Positions 54,279-64,000 of a DNA stretch of 64,000 nucleotides are shown here, in pieces. Below the pieces are notes generated by a model. It did not search any database. It was not told where the DNA came from and saw nothing but the letters and a program-made list of their open reading frames with translations. Numbering within the stretch: position 1 is the stretch's first letter; each line of letters begins with the position of its first letter. The stretch is taken from NCBI GenBank assembly GCA_009731375.1, contig BJOX01000125.1, positions 718,696-782,695 of the forward strand, in the 5' to 3' direction. The position numbers were made by a program, and so were the translations under genes. The stretch comes from Paulinella micropora. Its lineage: Eukaryota; Cercozoa; Imbricatea; Euglyphida.

Positions 54279-55225
54279 GTGCCAACATCCTCAAAGCTTA
54301 CTGTGATTCATGGGAGGAGAAAGCTTCTACAACGTAGTAGTAGTAGTAGCAGTAGTAGTAGTAGTAGTACACTAACACACGGGAAGGTCTTTGCATATGC
54401 AGATGATACCACGCTCATCATTGCTGCTTGGAATAAAGAGCAACTCCAAGAACAAGCACAAACTGATACAACTAACCTTGTCCGTTACTTCCACAGACAT
54501 AACCTAGTACCCAACCCCACCAAAACCACCTACACCATCTTCCACAAGCATGAAGAGAAGGTGCAGCTCGACTTGACTATCGACGGCAAGAGGCTCCAAC
54601 AAGAACGAAAGGTAAAGGTATTAGGTACAATCATCCAAAGCAACCTGTCCTTCCGTGAACATATACAATCTAATGTGTTCCGCCTTCAACCGTTTGTCCA
54701 AATGTTTCGCTATGTGAACAGCCTGCTTCCCACCCATATGCTCCTCCAACTTTACTATGCACATCTATACCCCATACTTATGTATGGTATCTCTATATGG
54801 GGATCTGATGAATAGAACACAATTATACATCCACTTATTATCATCCAAAAACGTATAGTCCGTCTGGTCTGCCTCAAATCATGGAGAACACCTACCAAAC
54901 CACTTTTTGCCAAACTACGCCTAGTCAACATACTTAACATGTGTAAATATAGCGTATGCATGGATGCACACTCCCTTATTTACCCAGCCTTCAAGGCTTT
55001 CCTACTACTGCACTGCAACAACATCCGACCATTACAGCTGTTCATAACTACAACACTAGGCGATCATCAAAGAAACACATGTACAACGACTCAAAGACTG
55101 GTCAGTACAGCAGAGCCGCACAAGCGCAATGGGATAAGCTGCCAGAACGTCTGAGAGACATCTCATACAAAGCTGAATTCAAAAATGAACTCAAGGCGTA
55201 TCTCCTACACCTGCAGCAATCCTGA
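54279..55225 (+). pseudogene. Non-LTR retrotransposon (LINE) reverse transcriptase, C-terminal part
   Basis: Plus-strand fragment with the catalytic FAYADDTTLI string (about 54,390-54,420), then NLVPNPTKTTYTIFH, VLGTIIQSNLSFREHI and LYPILMYGISIWG, the thumb-side pattern of jockey/CR1-like LINEs. A TAG at 54,813-54,815 interrupts it in frame, after which IIIQKRIVRLVC continues. A frameshift near 55,000 moves to the frame with HNYNTRRSSK and WDKLPERLRD, ending TGA at 55,223. Just before the YADD motif an in-frame AGT array codes 11 serines, an insertion not expected in this domain. Only the C-terminal third is present. Confidence 0.82.
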
Positions 55226-55760
55226 CACTGCCTACGGGCCTAAAGAGGGCGTTGGACACTTCATCATCAGATGATACCTGAGTGTGGGACAAGTTAAGCG
55301 TTGATCATATCCTAAGCCGGAGTGTGGTTAGCCAAACCCCCTTGGGGAGTCACCTCGTGTCTTCCAGCTTTTGTGAGCGCCACCGTTATATATACAAATG
55401 AATAGGATTATAATACTTTCAACGTATATATGTATATTTATATATATATATATATATTTATGTATATACATTATATAATCTATATAATATCTATATATAT
55501 TTACTTCCACTTTTTTTTTCTTTTTTTTTCACTAAGCTAGAACTTTACTTAATTTCACAACAGATTAATTTATTATATTTATTAACTTTATACATATAAA
55601 CATATATACATATATATATAATGCATATATATTACCTTTTTGTCATTTTCTTGTACTTTATTTTATTTTTTACTTTTTTATTTTTATTTTATTTTTATTT
55701 TAATTTAATATTTTCAATCAGTTTATTTTAATATTTTAATATTTTAATAATTTAATTTTT
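55226..55760. other. LINE 3' tail and AT-rich sequence
   Basis: The first ~170 bases are probably the LINE 3' untranslated region. The rest is T-rich and (TA)n-like with no coding content. Confidence 0.5.
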
Positions 55761-55883
55761 CATCATTCTTAATAATTTGAGGAGGAGGTCACCATCTACT
55801 TAAATCAATAGCTCTTGAGCTAACGAATTGTATGGATGACCCGAGGTTAAATTCTTAACTTCATTAAATCGAAGGCCTAGGCC

Positions 55884-55944
<61 letters not shown>

Positions 55945-55967
55945 TGTAGTAGTAGTAGTAGTAGTAT

Positions 55968-56006
<39 letters not shown>

Positions 56007-56015
56007 AAGTAGTAG
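55761..56015. repeat. Fold-back family unit with TAG array, copy 1
   Basis: GGTCACCATCTACTTAAATC to GAAGGCCTAGGCCTAG, then (TAG)n. It is the same arm as at 56,354-56,455. Only one arm is present here. Confidence 0.75.
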
Positions 56016-56059
56016 TAGTGGTAGTAATTATATTATATCTATACATATTTACCTCCACC

Positions 56060-56112
<53 letters not shown>

Positions 56113-56254
56113 TCATATGTATTTGTATATGTATATATATCATATATATATATATATTTTATATATATTATATATATATATATATTTTTTTTTATATTTA
56201 TTATATATTACCTTTTATGTCATTTCATTTTTACTTTTATTTTCTTTTTTATTT

Positions 56255-56462
56255 CATTTTTATTATTTTTTAAAAATACTTTCAATCTATTTTCTATTGT
56301 ATTTTAATATTTTTAATAATTTAATTTTCATTATTATTAATAATTTAAGAAGTAGGTCACCATCTAGTTAAATCAATAGCTCTTGAGCTAACGATTTGTA
56401 TGGATGACCAGAAGTTAAATTTAAATTCATTAATCGAAGGCCTAGGCCTAGTAGTAAGTTCT

Positions 56463-56544
<82 letters not shown>

Positions 56545-56551
56545 CACTACT

Positions 56552-56614
<63 letters not shown>

Positions 56615-56643
56615 GCTACTACTACTACTACTACTATTACTAT

Positions 56644-56676
<33 letters not shown>

Positions 56677-56875
56677 GACTACTACTAGGCCTAGGCCTTC
56701 GATTTAATGAAGTTAAATTTAACTTCTGGTCATCCATACAAATCGTTAGCTCAAGAGCTATTGATTTAACTAGATGGTGACCTACTTCTTAAATTATTTA
56801 ATAATAATGAAAATTAAATGATTAAAAATATGTTAAAAAAGAAAATAGATTGAAAGTATTAAAAAATAAAAATGT
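56255..56875. repeat. Inverted repeat (fold-back) with TAG/CTA core
   Basis: Left arm 56,255-56,455 and right arm 56,686-56,875 are reverse complements with few differences. Shared elements include TAGGTCACCATCTAGTTAAA, AATAGCTCTTGAGCTAACGA and AGGCCTAGGCCTAG at the inner ends. The loop is (TAG)n then (CTA)n, itself self-complementary. No ORF and no target duplication were found, and the outer ends fade into AT-rich sequence. Confidence 0.85.
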
Positions 56876-56916
56876 AGTAGTAGCTAGTGGTGGTAGTAGC
56901 ATCATTCTCAAACAGG

Positions 56917-57257
56917 CAATTTGTTATGTATTTCAAGTTTTTATAGGTGCTTCTTTGCAAAACATGCAAGCAAGCAATCTACTTGGAACCAGATCAGATC
57001 ACAGTTGAGTGGTAACGAAAAGCGTCTTGAATTGTGCGCCCTAAGTTGCGCGGAACCAGAGCAGTCCCCTTTACGGAACTTGTACTTCAATTTGTTATGT
57101 ATTTCAAGTTTTTTATAGGTGCTTCTTTGCAAAACATGCAAGCAAGCAATCTACTTGGAACCAGATCATATCACAGTTGAGTGGTAACGAAAAGCGTCTT
57201 GAATTGTGCGCCCTAAGTTGCGCGGAATCAGAGCAGTCCCTTTATGGAACCAGAGCA
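56917..57257. repeat. 171-bp tandem duplication upstream of U2
   Basis: Two copies (56,917-57,087 and 57,088-57,257) starting CAATTTGTTATGTATTTC and running to GGAACCAGAGCAGTCCC, nearly identical. The last part (GAACCAGAGCAGTCCC) occurs a third time. It ends about 120 bases before the U2 start. Confidence 0.88.
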
Positions 57258-57315
57258 GTCCCCTTTACCAGAAAAGGGAGTGGTGCCACCAATCACGAGT
57301 TTATTTGGTTTTTCA

Positions 57316-57327
57316 AACCCACAAGTC
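57316..57327 (+). promoter_or_regulatory. Possible upstream sequence element of U2
   Basis: AACCCACAAGTC, about 60 bases before U2 and about 30 before the TATA-like box, resembles the plant snRNA USE core CCCACA. Short and speculative. Confidence 0.3.
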
Positions 57328-57346
57328 CGAAGGCAAGCTGGTTCTG

Positions 57347-57354
57347 TATATAAT
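57347..57354 (+). promoter_or_regulatory. TATA-like box of U2
   Basis: TATATAAT lies 27-34 bases before the U2 5' end, the spacing used by TATA-dependent snRNA promoters. Confidence 0.5.
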
Positions 57355-57380
57355 TATGTGTTGTTCCATTTAACATCGTG

Positions 57381-57579
57381 ATACCTTCTCGGCCTTTTGG
57401 CTAAGATCAAGTGTAGTATCTGTTCTAACCAGCTTAATCTCTGGTTGTTATCCACTGGATAACATCAAGATTATGCCAATTTTTGTGCCGGGAGAGGATC
57501 CCCTAGCTTGCTAGGCCCGCTCATAAGTGGCCTCTGCATTGCACACCCCGTAGAGAGCCGCTGGTCTTCGGACCGACCC
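57381..57579 (+). ncRNA. U2 spliceosomal snRNA
   Basis: About 199 nt. The 5' part, ATACCTTCTCGGCCTTTTGG and then CTAAGATCAAGTGTAGTATC, matches U2 across kingdoms and contains the GTAGTA branch-point pairing site (57,412-57,417). Stem IIa (57,427-57,446, AACCAG/CTGGTT) and IIb (GTTATCC/GGATAAC) follow, then an Sm site AATTTTTG (57,478-57,485). A 3' stem GGTC-TTCG-GACC with a UUCG loop lies at 57,563-57,574. The start AUACCU is the form found in plant U2. It acts in the spliceosome by pairing with the intron branch site, consistent with the intron-rich genes nearby. The 3' end is estimated. Confidence 0.95.
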
Positions 57580-58561
57580 TCGAAATAATTGAAAATATCA
57601 CGTTTAACCTGCATCATGGAAGTGTTGATATTTTTTATTTGAAAGAATTTTTACTTTTTGTTTTAAAAAAAATAATTTTTTTAAGAGTAAGCAAGGTTTT
57701 AACGATAGAAAAAAAGAAGATTCAAAAGAATTCTGGTTCCAAGGAACAACAGTAAATTTTTTTCAGCCACTTGGAATCTTTAATGATTGTGATTAAACTG
57801 ACGTAAAAATCAATACATAAAAATAAAAAGAAAAAAGAAAAAAAGAAATTAAAAAAAAACAATATGAAATTGAGAATTATTTGTGTGCAAGTGTGTGTGC
57901 ACGTGAAGATAGTTGCAAATATCAAATTTAATATCTTACAGTCTTAGCAGATAAGAAATATAACATACATGACACTAGTAACAAGCAGATTGAAGTTGCC
58001 TAAAGCAAAGAAATTAAAGCAAAGATCCAACAAAAACTTGCTACCAGCTCAGACTTTCAGAGCGCCGGAATCTTAACTAGAACTAGTAGAATTTTCCCCA
58101 CCTAATTGACTCGACCGGTACGGTTGCCAAAAATTTTTTGCACCCTGCCCCTGTTTTATCCGGCACAGAACCGTCAAAATTTGAAAAACAGTACCGTGCT
58201 AACACGGGTGGGAAGGAAGAGTTGTCTGCAATGGTGGGTTGAAGAAGACGGAAGGAGCGAAGAAAAGGAGGGAAGGGAAGAAAGAAAGGAAGGAGGAAAG
58301 AAGGATATGAAGGAAACAAGAGAGCAAACGAGCAAGGGAGGCAATAATTTCAAATAGACCCTTCAGTCGCAGACGTTCTTTAAAAAAAGGGACGCTTGTT
58401 ACAAGTCTCACGCCCTGAGTACTCTCTAGTCCTGCTCGGCGTTATTTCTGGACCGCTCGAGTACTCGTAATACACCATGCAGTGGCTGCTTCGTATCGTC
58501 TCGGATTCCATACAACCTTATGAGACAAGAACACATTCTTAGACAACAACACATTCTGAGA
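57580..58561. other. No gene seen
   Basis: AT-rich flank of U2 with poly-A/T runs, then purine-rich sequence (about 58,230-58,350). No recognisable coding sequence. Confidence 0.5.
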
Positions 58562-58601
58562 CATGTCAAGCACATACACACACACACACACACAAACACA
58601 C

Positions 58602-58636
<35 letters not shown>

Positions 58637-58896
58637 AGTACTACTCACACACACACACACAGACAACACACAGACAACACACACACACACACACACACAC
58701 ACAACACCACACGCACACACACACACACACCTTCTTCTTCTTCTTCTTCTTCTTCTTCTTCTTCTTCTTCTTCTTCTTCTTCTTCTTCTTCTTCTTCTTC
58801 TTCTTCTTCTTCTTCTTCTTCTTCTTCTTCTTCTTCTTCTTCTTCTTCTCCTTCTTCTCTTTTCTTCCTTCCTTCCTTCCCTTCCTTCCTTCCTTC

Positions 58897-58949
<53 letters not shown>

Positions 58950-59041
58950 TTCCTTCCTTCTCCTTCTCCTTTCCCCTTCCCCTTCCACTTTCCCTTCCCC
59001 TTCTCCTTCTCCTTCTTCTTCTTCTTCTTCTCCTCCTCCTT

Positions 59042-59072
<31 letters not shown>

Positions 59073-59400
59073 TTCTTCTTCTTCTTCTTCTTCTTCTTCT
59101 TCTTCTTCTTCTTCTTCTTCTTCTTCTTCTTCTTCTTCTTCTTCTTCTTCTTCTTCTTCTTCTTCTTCTTGTTCTTGTCGCTGCTCCTGCTCCTGCTCCT
59201 CCTCCACTTCCTCCTCTCCCTCCTCCTCTTCCTCCTCTTCCTCCACTTCCTCCTCCTCCTCATCCTCTTCCTCCTCCTTCTCTTCCTCCTCCTCCTCCTC
59301 CTCTTCCTCCTCCTCCTCTTGTTCCTGCTGCTGCTGCTCCTCCTCCTCCTGCTCCCGCTGCTGCTCCTCCTCCTCTCTCCTCCCCTTCCTGCTGCTTCTG
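58562..59400. repeat. CA, CT, TTC and TCC arrays upstream of the SLC35F6-like gene
   Basis: (CA)n/(CT)n at 58,576-58,730, (TTC)n and (TTTC)n at 58,731-59,170, then TCC/TGC-rich pyrimidine sequence to 59,400. It lies immediately upstream of the transporter gene start. Confidence 0.92.
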
Positions 59401-59476
59401 CTGCCACGTCGCAGAGTATGCTGAGTTGACACGGCATGTGTTGGCTGTGTTGGCTGTGTTCAGAAGCCTCGCCCCG

Positions 59477-59762
59477 ATGGGCAGTCTAGAGGCCTCGGGC
59501 TTGGGAACCACCCTGCTTATCTGCTCTACACTTGTCACCGGCACGGTACACGCTACACACACACACACACACGCACACACACACATACAAACACGCAGGG
59601 CGCAGTGCTTTTGCTCAAGATGTTTTACCAGTCCGAGGCCGATGGACTGGCGTCGTGTGGCGGCTCGCACCACATGCACAAGATATACTTCAACACGTAA
59701 GCAGCACACACACACACACACACACACTACAGGACTTGACGCGTCGCATGTTCGCTCGTCTT

Positions 59763-59797
<35 letters not shown>

Positions 59798-59802
59798 TTC
59801 TC

Positions 59803-59834
<32 letters not shown>

Positions 59835-60153
59835 GCTTTCTCTCTTTCTTTCTCTCTCTCTCTCTCTCTCTTCCCCCTTTGTCTCTTCCACCCCACACTT
59901 CCAGACGTACCCGGTGTATCCTGTGTTTGTCAGGTTCACCATGTTCAGTGCGGAGGCAGTGTGCCTGTTGGTGTATTATGGATACAAGCAGCTGCAACGT
60001 TATCTTTCCTTCCAAGACTTCGCAGGTGTGAATGAGAGAGACAGAGACAGCGACAGAAACAGAGTGCATGTGTGTGTGTGTGTATGTATGTCTGTATGTA
60101 TGTATGTATGTATGTATGTATGTATGCATGCATGCATGTTTGTATACATACAT

Positions 60154-60186
<33 letters not shown>

Positions 60187-60505
60187 TATATATACATATA
60201 CATATATATATAATATATTTTTGTATATATATGTTTGTATTCATGTGTGCATGCATGCATGTGTTTTCTCGTTGTGCAGGGTTCAACAAGACTGTGCTAG
60301 GCGGAGTGACGGAGCAATCCGTGCAGGTCACAACGACAACAGCATCTCTATATGTAATATCCATATATATTCTGTATATGTAATATGCATATATATTTTG
60401 TATATGTGTATGTAATTCATTCATATCACATACAATTATATGTTATGTAATATACATAAAACAGTCTTCCCGGCCCCTGCCTGGCATGATGGCCGGCCCA
60501 CCGCG

Positions 60506-60541
<36 letters not shown>

Positions 60542-60787
60542 GTGTGTGTGTGTGTGTGTTTTGTTTACACGTGTTTCTTCATGTATGTTTATGTGTGTTA
60601 TGTGTGTGTATGTCTGTATGTCTGTATGTATGTGTTGTATGTGTTGCTGTGTGTGTGTGTGTGTGTGTGGTTTGTGTCAGGCCCACGCCTACTCGCAGTT
60701 AGTGCAGCAGGACACTAAGCCTTTGCTGCCGCAGCACTACTTCGCCTTCTTCGCCTTCCTGGACCTCATCTCCATGGTAGACACACG

Positions 60788-60822
<35 letters not shown>

Positions 60823-60889
60823 CGCCTTCTTCGACTTCTTCGCGTTTCTAGACCTCAACTCCATGGTACACAGCCCAACACACACACAC

Positions 60890-60943
<54 letters not shown>

Positions 60944-61017
60944 ACACACACACTTTGACTTCTTCGTATTTCTAGACCTCATCTCCATGGTGACACCACT
61001 CTCTCTCTCTCTCTCTC

Positions 61018-61077
<60 letters not shown>

Positions 61078-61467
61078 GTGGTGAGCGGCATAGGGCTGAT
61101 CATAATCGACGCCTCCATCTACTCCATGCTACGCGGCTCACAGGTTACACACACACACACACACACACGTCAACAACAACAACAACAGCAACAACAACAA
61201 CAACAACACACCCAGCGCCATGTTTGTTTCGTCGTGCAGGTGTTCACAACGCTAATGTCCATCTGCCTGCTACACAACAACAACAACAACAACAACAGCA
61301 ACAACAGCAACAACTGCTATAAGACACACGTGTTTGTTTGCTGTTCAGGTGCTGTTCACAGCGCTGGTGTCCATCTGCCTGCTGAAGGCGCGCTACAGCA
61401 CCAGACAGATCGGCGGGCTATTTATCGTCTGCTGCGGACTGGTAACAACAACAACAACAACAACAAC

Positions 61468-61500
<33 letters not shown>

Positions 61501-61931
61501 GTCCACACCACACACATAGGCTCTGGTAATCGCAAGCGGCGCCAAGAAGCCTTCCGACCACCAATACAAGGGCTCGGTTGCTACAGTCATTCTAGGTCAG
61601 CACAGACACATACACACACAATCCGTCAGACCACCCGCACAAGACCTCGGTTGCAACAGCGATTCTGTGTTAGCTCTGCTTTCTCCACGTACAGGCACAC
61701 ACGTAGTACTCGTACACATACATAACTGCACACACACACACATAGGCCTGGTGCTGACTGTGCAGTTTTCGTTCACACACACATACATACATACACATAT
61801 ACACATAGGCTTGTCCCTGACTGTTTTGGCGTCGTTTCTGTGGAGCCTGCAGTCTGTGCTCGAGGAGAAGTACATGAAGAAAAACACAAAAAACTACCAT
61901 GCAGACCCGCTACAAATGGTATCTATCTATC

Positions 61932-61999
<68 letters not shown>

Positions 62000-62004
62000 G
62001 TCTG

Positions 62005-62038
<34 letters not shown>

Positions 62039-62047
62039 CATCTATCC

Positions 62048-62092
<45 letters not shown>

Positions 62093-62703
62093 CCTACCTA
62101 CCTATCTATCTGTCTATCTATCTATCTATCTATCTATCTATCCATCTAATTAATCTAATCTAATCTAATCTAATCTAATCTAATCTAATCTAATCCAATC
62201 CAATCCAATCCAATCCAATGCAATCCAATCCAATCCAATCCAATCTAATCTAATCTAAACCAAGCCAAGCCAAGCCAAGCCAATCTAATCTAATCTAATC
62301 TAATCTAATCCAATCCAATCCAATGCAATCCAATCCCATCCCATCCAATCCAATCCAATCCAATCCATCTCACTATCTGTCTGACATCTTGTCTGGCAGC
62401 TGCGCTGGGTGGGACAGTGGGGTTCGCTCATGTGCGTGTCCACATGTATATGCACAACGCACATACACACATATATGCATACTTTCTGGTAGGTTGGCTG
62501 GGAGGGTTTTTGGGGCACTCTGATGTGTATTTTCGGTCTGTTGCCTGCCGTGCACTGGCTGCCGGGCTCCGACTGCGGCTCCATTGAGAACACACTCGAC
62601 ACCCTCGCGGCGCTGCAACAAGCGCCAGTAGAGACATGCAAACATACATACATACATACAAACACACTCGGCACGCTGGCCGCCCTGCGACAATCCAACC
62701 TTG

Positions 62704-62747
<44 letters not shown>

Positions 62748-62851
62748 AACCCCCCCCCCCCCCCCCCACACNNNNNNNNNNACGTGCTGGGTCTGTTGCT
62801 GGCCTACTCGTGCTGCACCGCTCTGTTTCGACTCAACTCCGTGCAGGTGAG

Positions 62852-62914
<63 letters not shown>

Positions 62915-62938
62915 GTAGGTAGGTAGGTAGATAGATAT

Positions 62939-62982
<44 letters not shown>

Positions 62983-63001
62983 GTAGGTAGGTAGGTAGAT
63001 G

Positions 63002-63093
<92 letters not shown>

Positions 63094-63990
63094 CAACATA
63101 CGTCATACATACATACATACATACGTACGTACGTACGTACGTACGTACATACGTACGTACGTACATACGTACGTACGTACATACGTACATACATACATAC
63201 ATACATACACGCACATGAATACATCACACACATACATACATACGTACATACATACGTCATAGATACATACATACATACATACGTACGTACGTACGTACGT
63301 ACATACATACACACATACATACATACGTACGTACGTACGTGTACGTACGTACATACGTACATACATACATACATACATACACGCACATCAATACATCACA
63401 CACACACATACATACATGCATACATGCATACATACATACATACATACATACACGCACATCAATACATCACACACACATACATACATACATACATACATAC
63501 ATACTATATACATACATACATGCATACACACACACACACCATACATACATGCATACATACATACATACATGCATACATGCATACATCGTACATACATACA
63601 TACAAACATACATACATACATACATACATACACGTACAGACATACATACATACATACATACATACGTACATACATACATACATACATGCATGCATACATA
63701 CATACCTACATACATACATACATACATACATACATACATACATACATACATACATCTGTGATGTCTAGTTTGCGGGGTGGCGATGGCGGCAGTGCACATC
63801 ACGTCTTGTACAGATGCATGTGATGTCACCTAGATGGCTAGCGCCATGCCCACAGTGCATGTCTTGTATATCTATATCTGCGATGTGTGTTTGTTAGATC
63901 GCTTCTGCCATGACGGCAGTGCACAGGCAGCTGGCCACCGCGGCACGCACCATCGCCGTCTGGTGCATCGGACTCGTCATGCACTACTAC
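59477..63990 (+). CDS. SLC35F6-like transporter (drug/metabolite transporter family), 3' end beyond window
   Basis: Multi-pass membrane protein, a likely orthologue of SLC35F6. Exons: 59,477-59,545; 59,599-59,696; 59,905-60,025; 60,280-60,326; 60,465-60,509; 60,681-60,776; 61,078-61,143; 61,349-61,441; 61,520-61,595; 61,809-61,918; 62,493-62,627; 62,784-62,846 (start in a gap); 63,898-63,990, then donor GTACGT. Matches to the family: [10 protein letters not shown] at the N-terminus, IYSMLRGS (family MLRG), [11 protein letters not shown] (MVLEEKF), [10 protein letters not shown] (VGTEGLFGF), and the last exon [16 protein letters not shown] (ATTRMV...RTVVIW). Phases agree at every junction except exon 2/3, which needs an offset of two bases. 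Introns are microsatellite-rich and hold exon-edge echoes. Substrate is not inferable; human SLC35F6 is reported at lysosome and mitochondria. Confidence 0.88.
60821..60993 (+). repeat. Two echoes of SLC35F6-like exon 6 (3' edge and donor)
   Basis: 60,821-60,869 and 60,954-60,993 repeat the last ~40 bases of the exon at 60,681-60,776 with its GT donor (TAGACCTCAACTCCATGGTA and TAGACCTCATCTCCATGGTG against TGGACCTCATCTCCATGGTA). Reading frame and donor are kept in both. Confidence 0.88.
61015..61077. repeat. CT array forming a splice acceptor
   Basis: (CT)n ending CTCTCAG directly before exon 7, so the array is both polypyrimidine tract and acceptor. Confidence 0.9.
61221..61275 (+). repeat. 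Echo of exon 8 (acceptor and 5' edge)
   Basis: GTGCAGGTGTTCACAACGCT then AATGTCCATCTGCCTGCTAC copies the exon at 61,349 (TTCAGGTGCTGTTCACAGCG, TGGTGTCCATCTGCCTGCTG), including the acceptor AG, then dissolves into (CAA)n. Confidence 0.88.
61625..61672 (+). repeat. Echo of exon 9 (3' half)
   Basis: GTCAGACCACCCGCACAAGA, then CCTCGGTTGCAACAGCGATT, resembles the exon at 61,520-61,595 (CCGACCACCAATACAAGG, GCTCGGTTGCTACAGTCATT). Confidence 0.75.
61738..61777 (+). repeat. Echo of exon 10 (acceptor and 5' edge)
   Basis: CACATAGGCCTGGTGCTGAC then TGTGCAGTTTTCGTT resembles the real CACATAGGCTTGTCCCTGAC and TGTTTTGGCGTCGTT at 61,803. The acceptor AG is kept. Confidence 0.75.
61920..62150. repeat. TATC microsatellite
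   Basis: (TATC)n starting at the donor of exon 10 (GTATCTATC), with TGTC, CATC and TACC interruptions. Confidence 0.92.
62151..62370. repeat. CTAAT/CCAAT pentanucleotide array
   Basis: (CTAAT)n and (CCAAT)n blocks of five-base period over about 220 bases in the same intron. Confidence 0.9.
62661..62698 (+). repeat. Echo of exon 11 (3' edge)
   Basis: ACACACTCGGCACGCTGGCC then GCCCTGCGACAATCC resembles the real ACACACTCGACACCCTCGCG and GCGCTGCAACAAGCG. It still reads [11 protein letters not shown]. It precedes a poly-C tract and the 10-N gap at 62,772-62,781. Confidence 0.85.
62847..63754. repeat. GATA, TACG and TACA arrays
   Basis: (GATA)n with GGTA (62,853-63,092), then (TACG)n/(TACA)n/(CACA) blocks to 63,754, filling the intron after exon 12 from six bases past the donor. 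Confidence 0.92.
63755..63870 (+). repeat. Two tandem echoes of exon 13 (acceptor and 5' edge)
   Basis: 63,755-63,813 and 63,814-63,870 each resemble 63,877-63,930. Shared strings are TGATGTCTAGTTTG / TGATGTCACCTAGATGG / CGATGTGTGTTTGTTAGATC, then GGCGGCAGTGCACA / GCCCACAGTGCATG / TGACGGCAGTGCACA. Only the last copy is compatible with the frame. Confidence 0.75.
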
Positions 63991-64000
63991 GTACGTCACA

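Noticed and set aside
61980-63760. CRISPR-like regular spacing in tetranucleotide arrays
   Set aside because: These are plain microsatellites without unique spacers, in a eukaryotic intron.

Overview
This window is eukaryotic nuclear DNA. It holds a full U2 snRNA gene with an Sm site, three intron-containing protein genes whose splice sites can be placed to the base, and LTR and non-LTR retrotransposons. The lineage cannot be fixed from the sequence. The U2 5' end (AUACCU...) and the TATA-type U2 promoter are like those of plants and algae, so an algal or other protist genome is the best guess. Assembly quality is uneven: fifteen N gaps, seven of them exactly 10 N, and several contig ends that repeat each other across a gap.

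Region 1 (1-29,450) is a retrotransposon graveyard. One Ty1/copia-like family lies on the minus strand in at least four pieces: 1-1,336; 2,037-6,272; 10,870-15,724; and a near-complete element at 20,427-28,057. The last has 311-bp LTRs differing at 2 positions and a 5-bp target duplication (GCGCC). It is nested inside an older plus-strand copia-like gene, whose RNase H end resumes at 28,063 in the same frame. Between the copia pieces lie two base-identical copies of a ~4.8-kb block (6,082-10,869 and 15,533-20,320). Each carries a decayed plus-strand Ty3/gypsy pol and a 336-bp LTR of a second family.

Region 2 (29,450-43,310) holds host genes diluted by microsatellites. An ABC half-transporter gene runs on the minus strand (about 39,423 to 30,279, at least 15 small exons). 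A compact four-exon gene for a single cold-shock-domain protein runs on the plus strand (42,310-43,302).

Region 3 (43,310-50,400) holds a solo LTR with perfect 5-bp target duplications, the end of a second Ty3/gypsy pol, and a 46-bp tandem array. Region 4 (50,400-58,560) holds an intronless gene for a membrane-anchored glycosyltransferase-like protein (minus), a broken non-LTR retrotransposon, a fold-back repeat with a trinucleotide core, and the U2 gene with a tandem duplication upstream of it. Region 5 (58,560-64,000) holds an SLC35F6-like transporter gene on the plus strand that runs off the window.

The most unusual signal is in the three spliced genes. Introns are built largely of microsatellites that run up to, or supply, the splice sites. 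They also hold diverged partial copies ('echoes') of exon edges with the neighbouring splice site. I count at least a dozen echoes in three unrelated genes on both strands.
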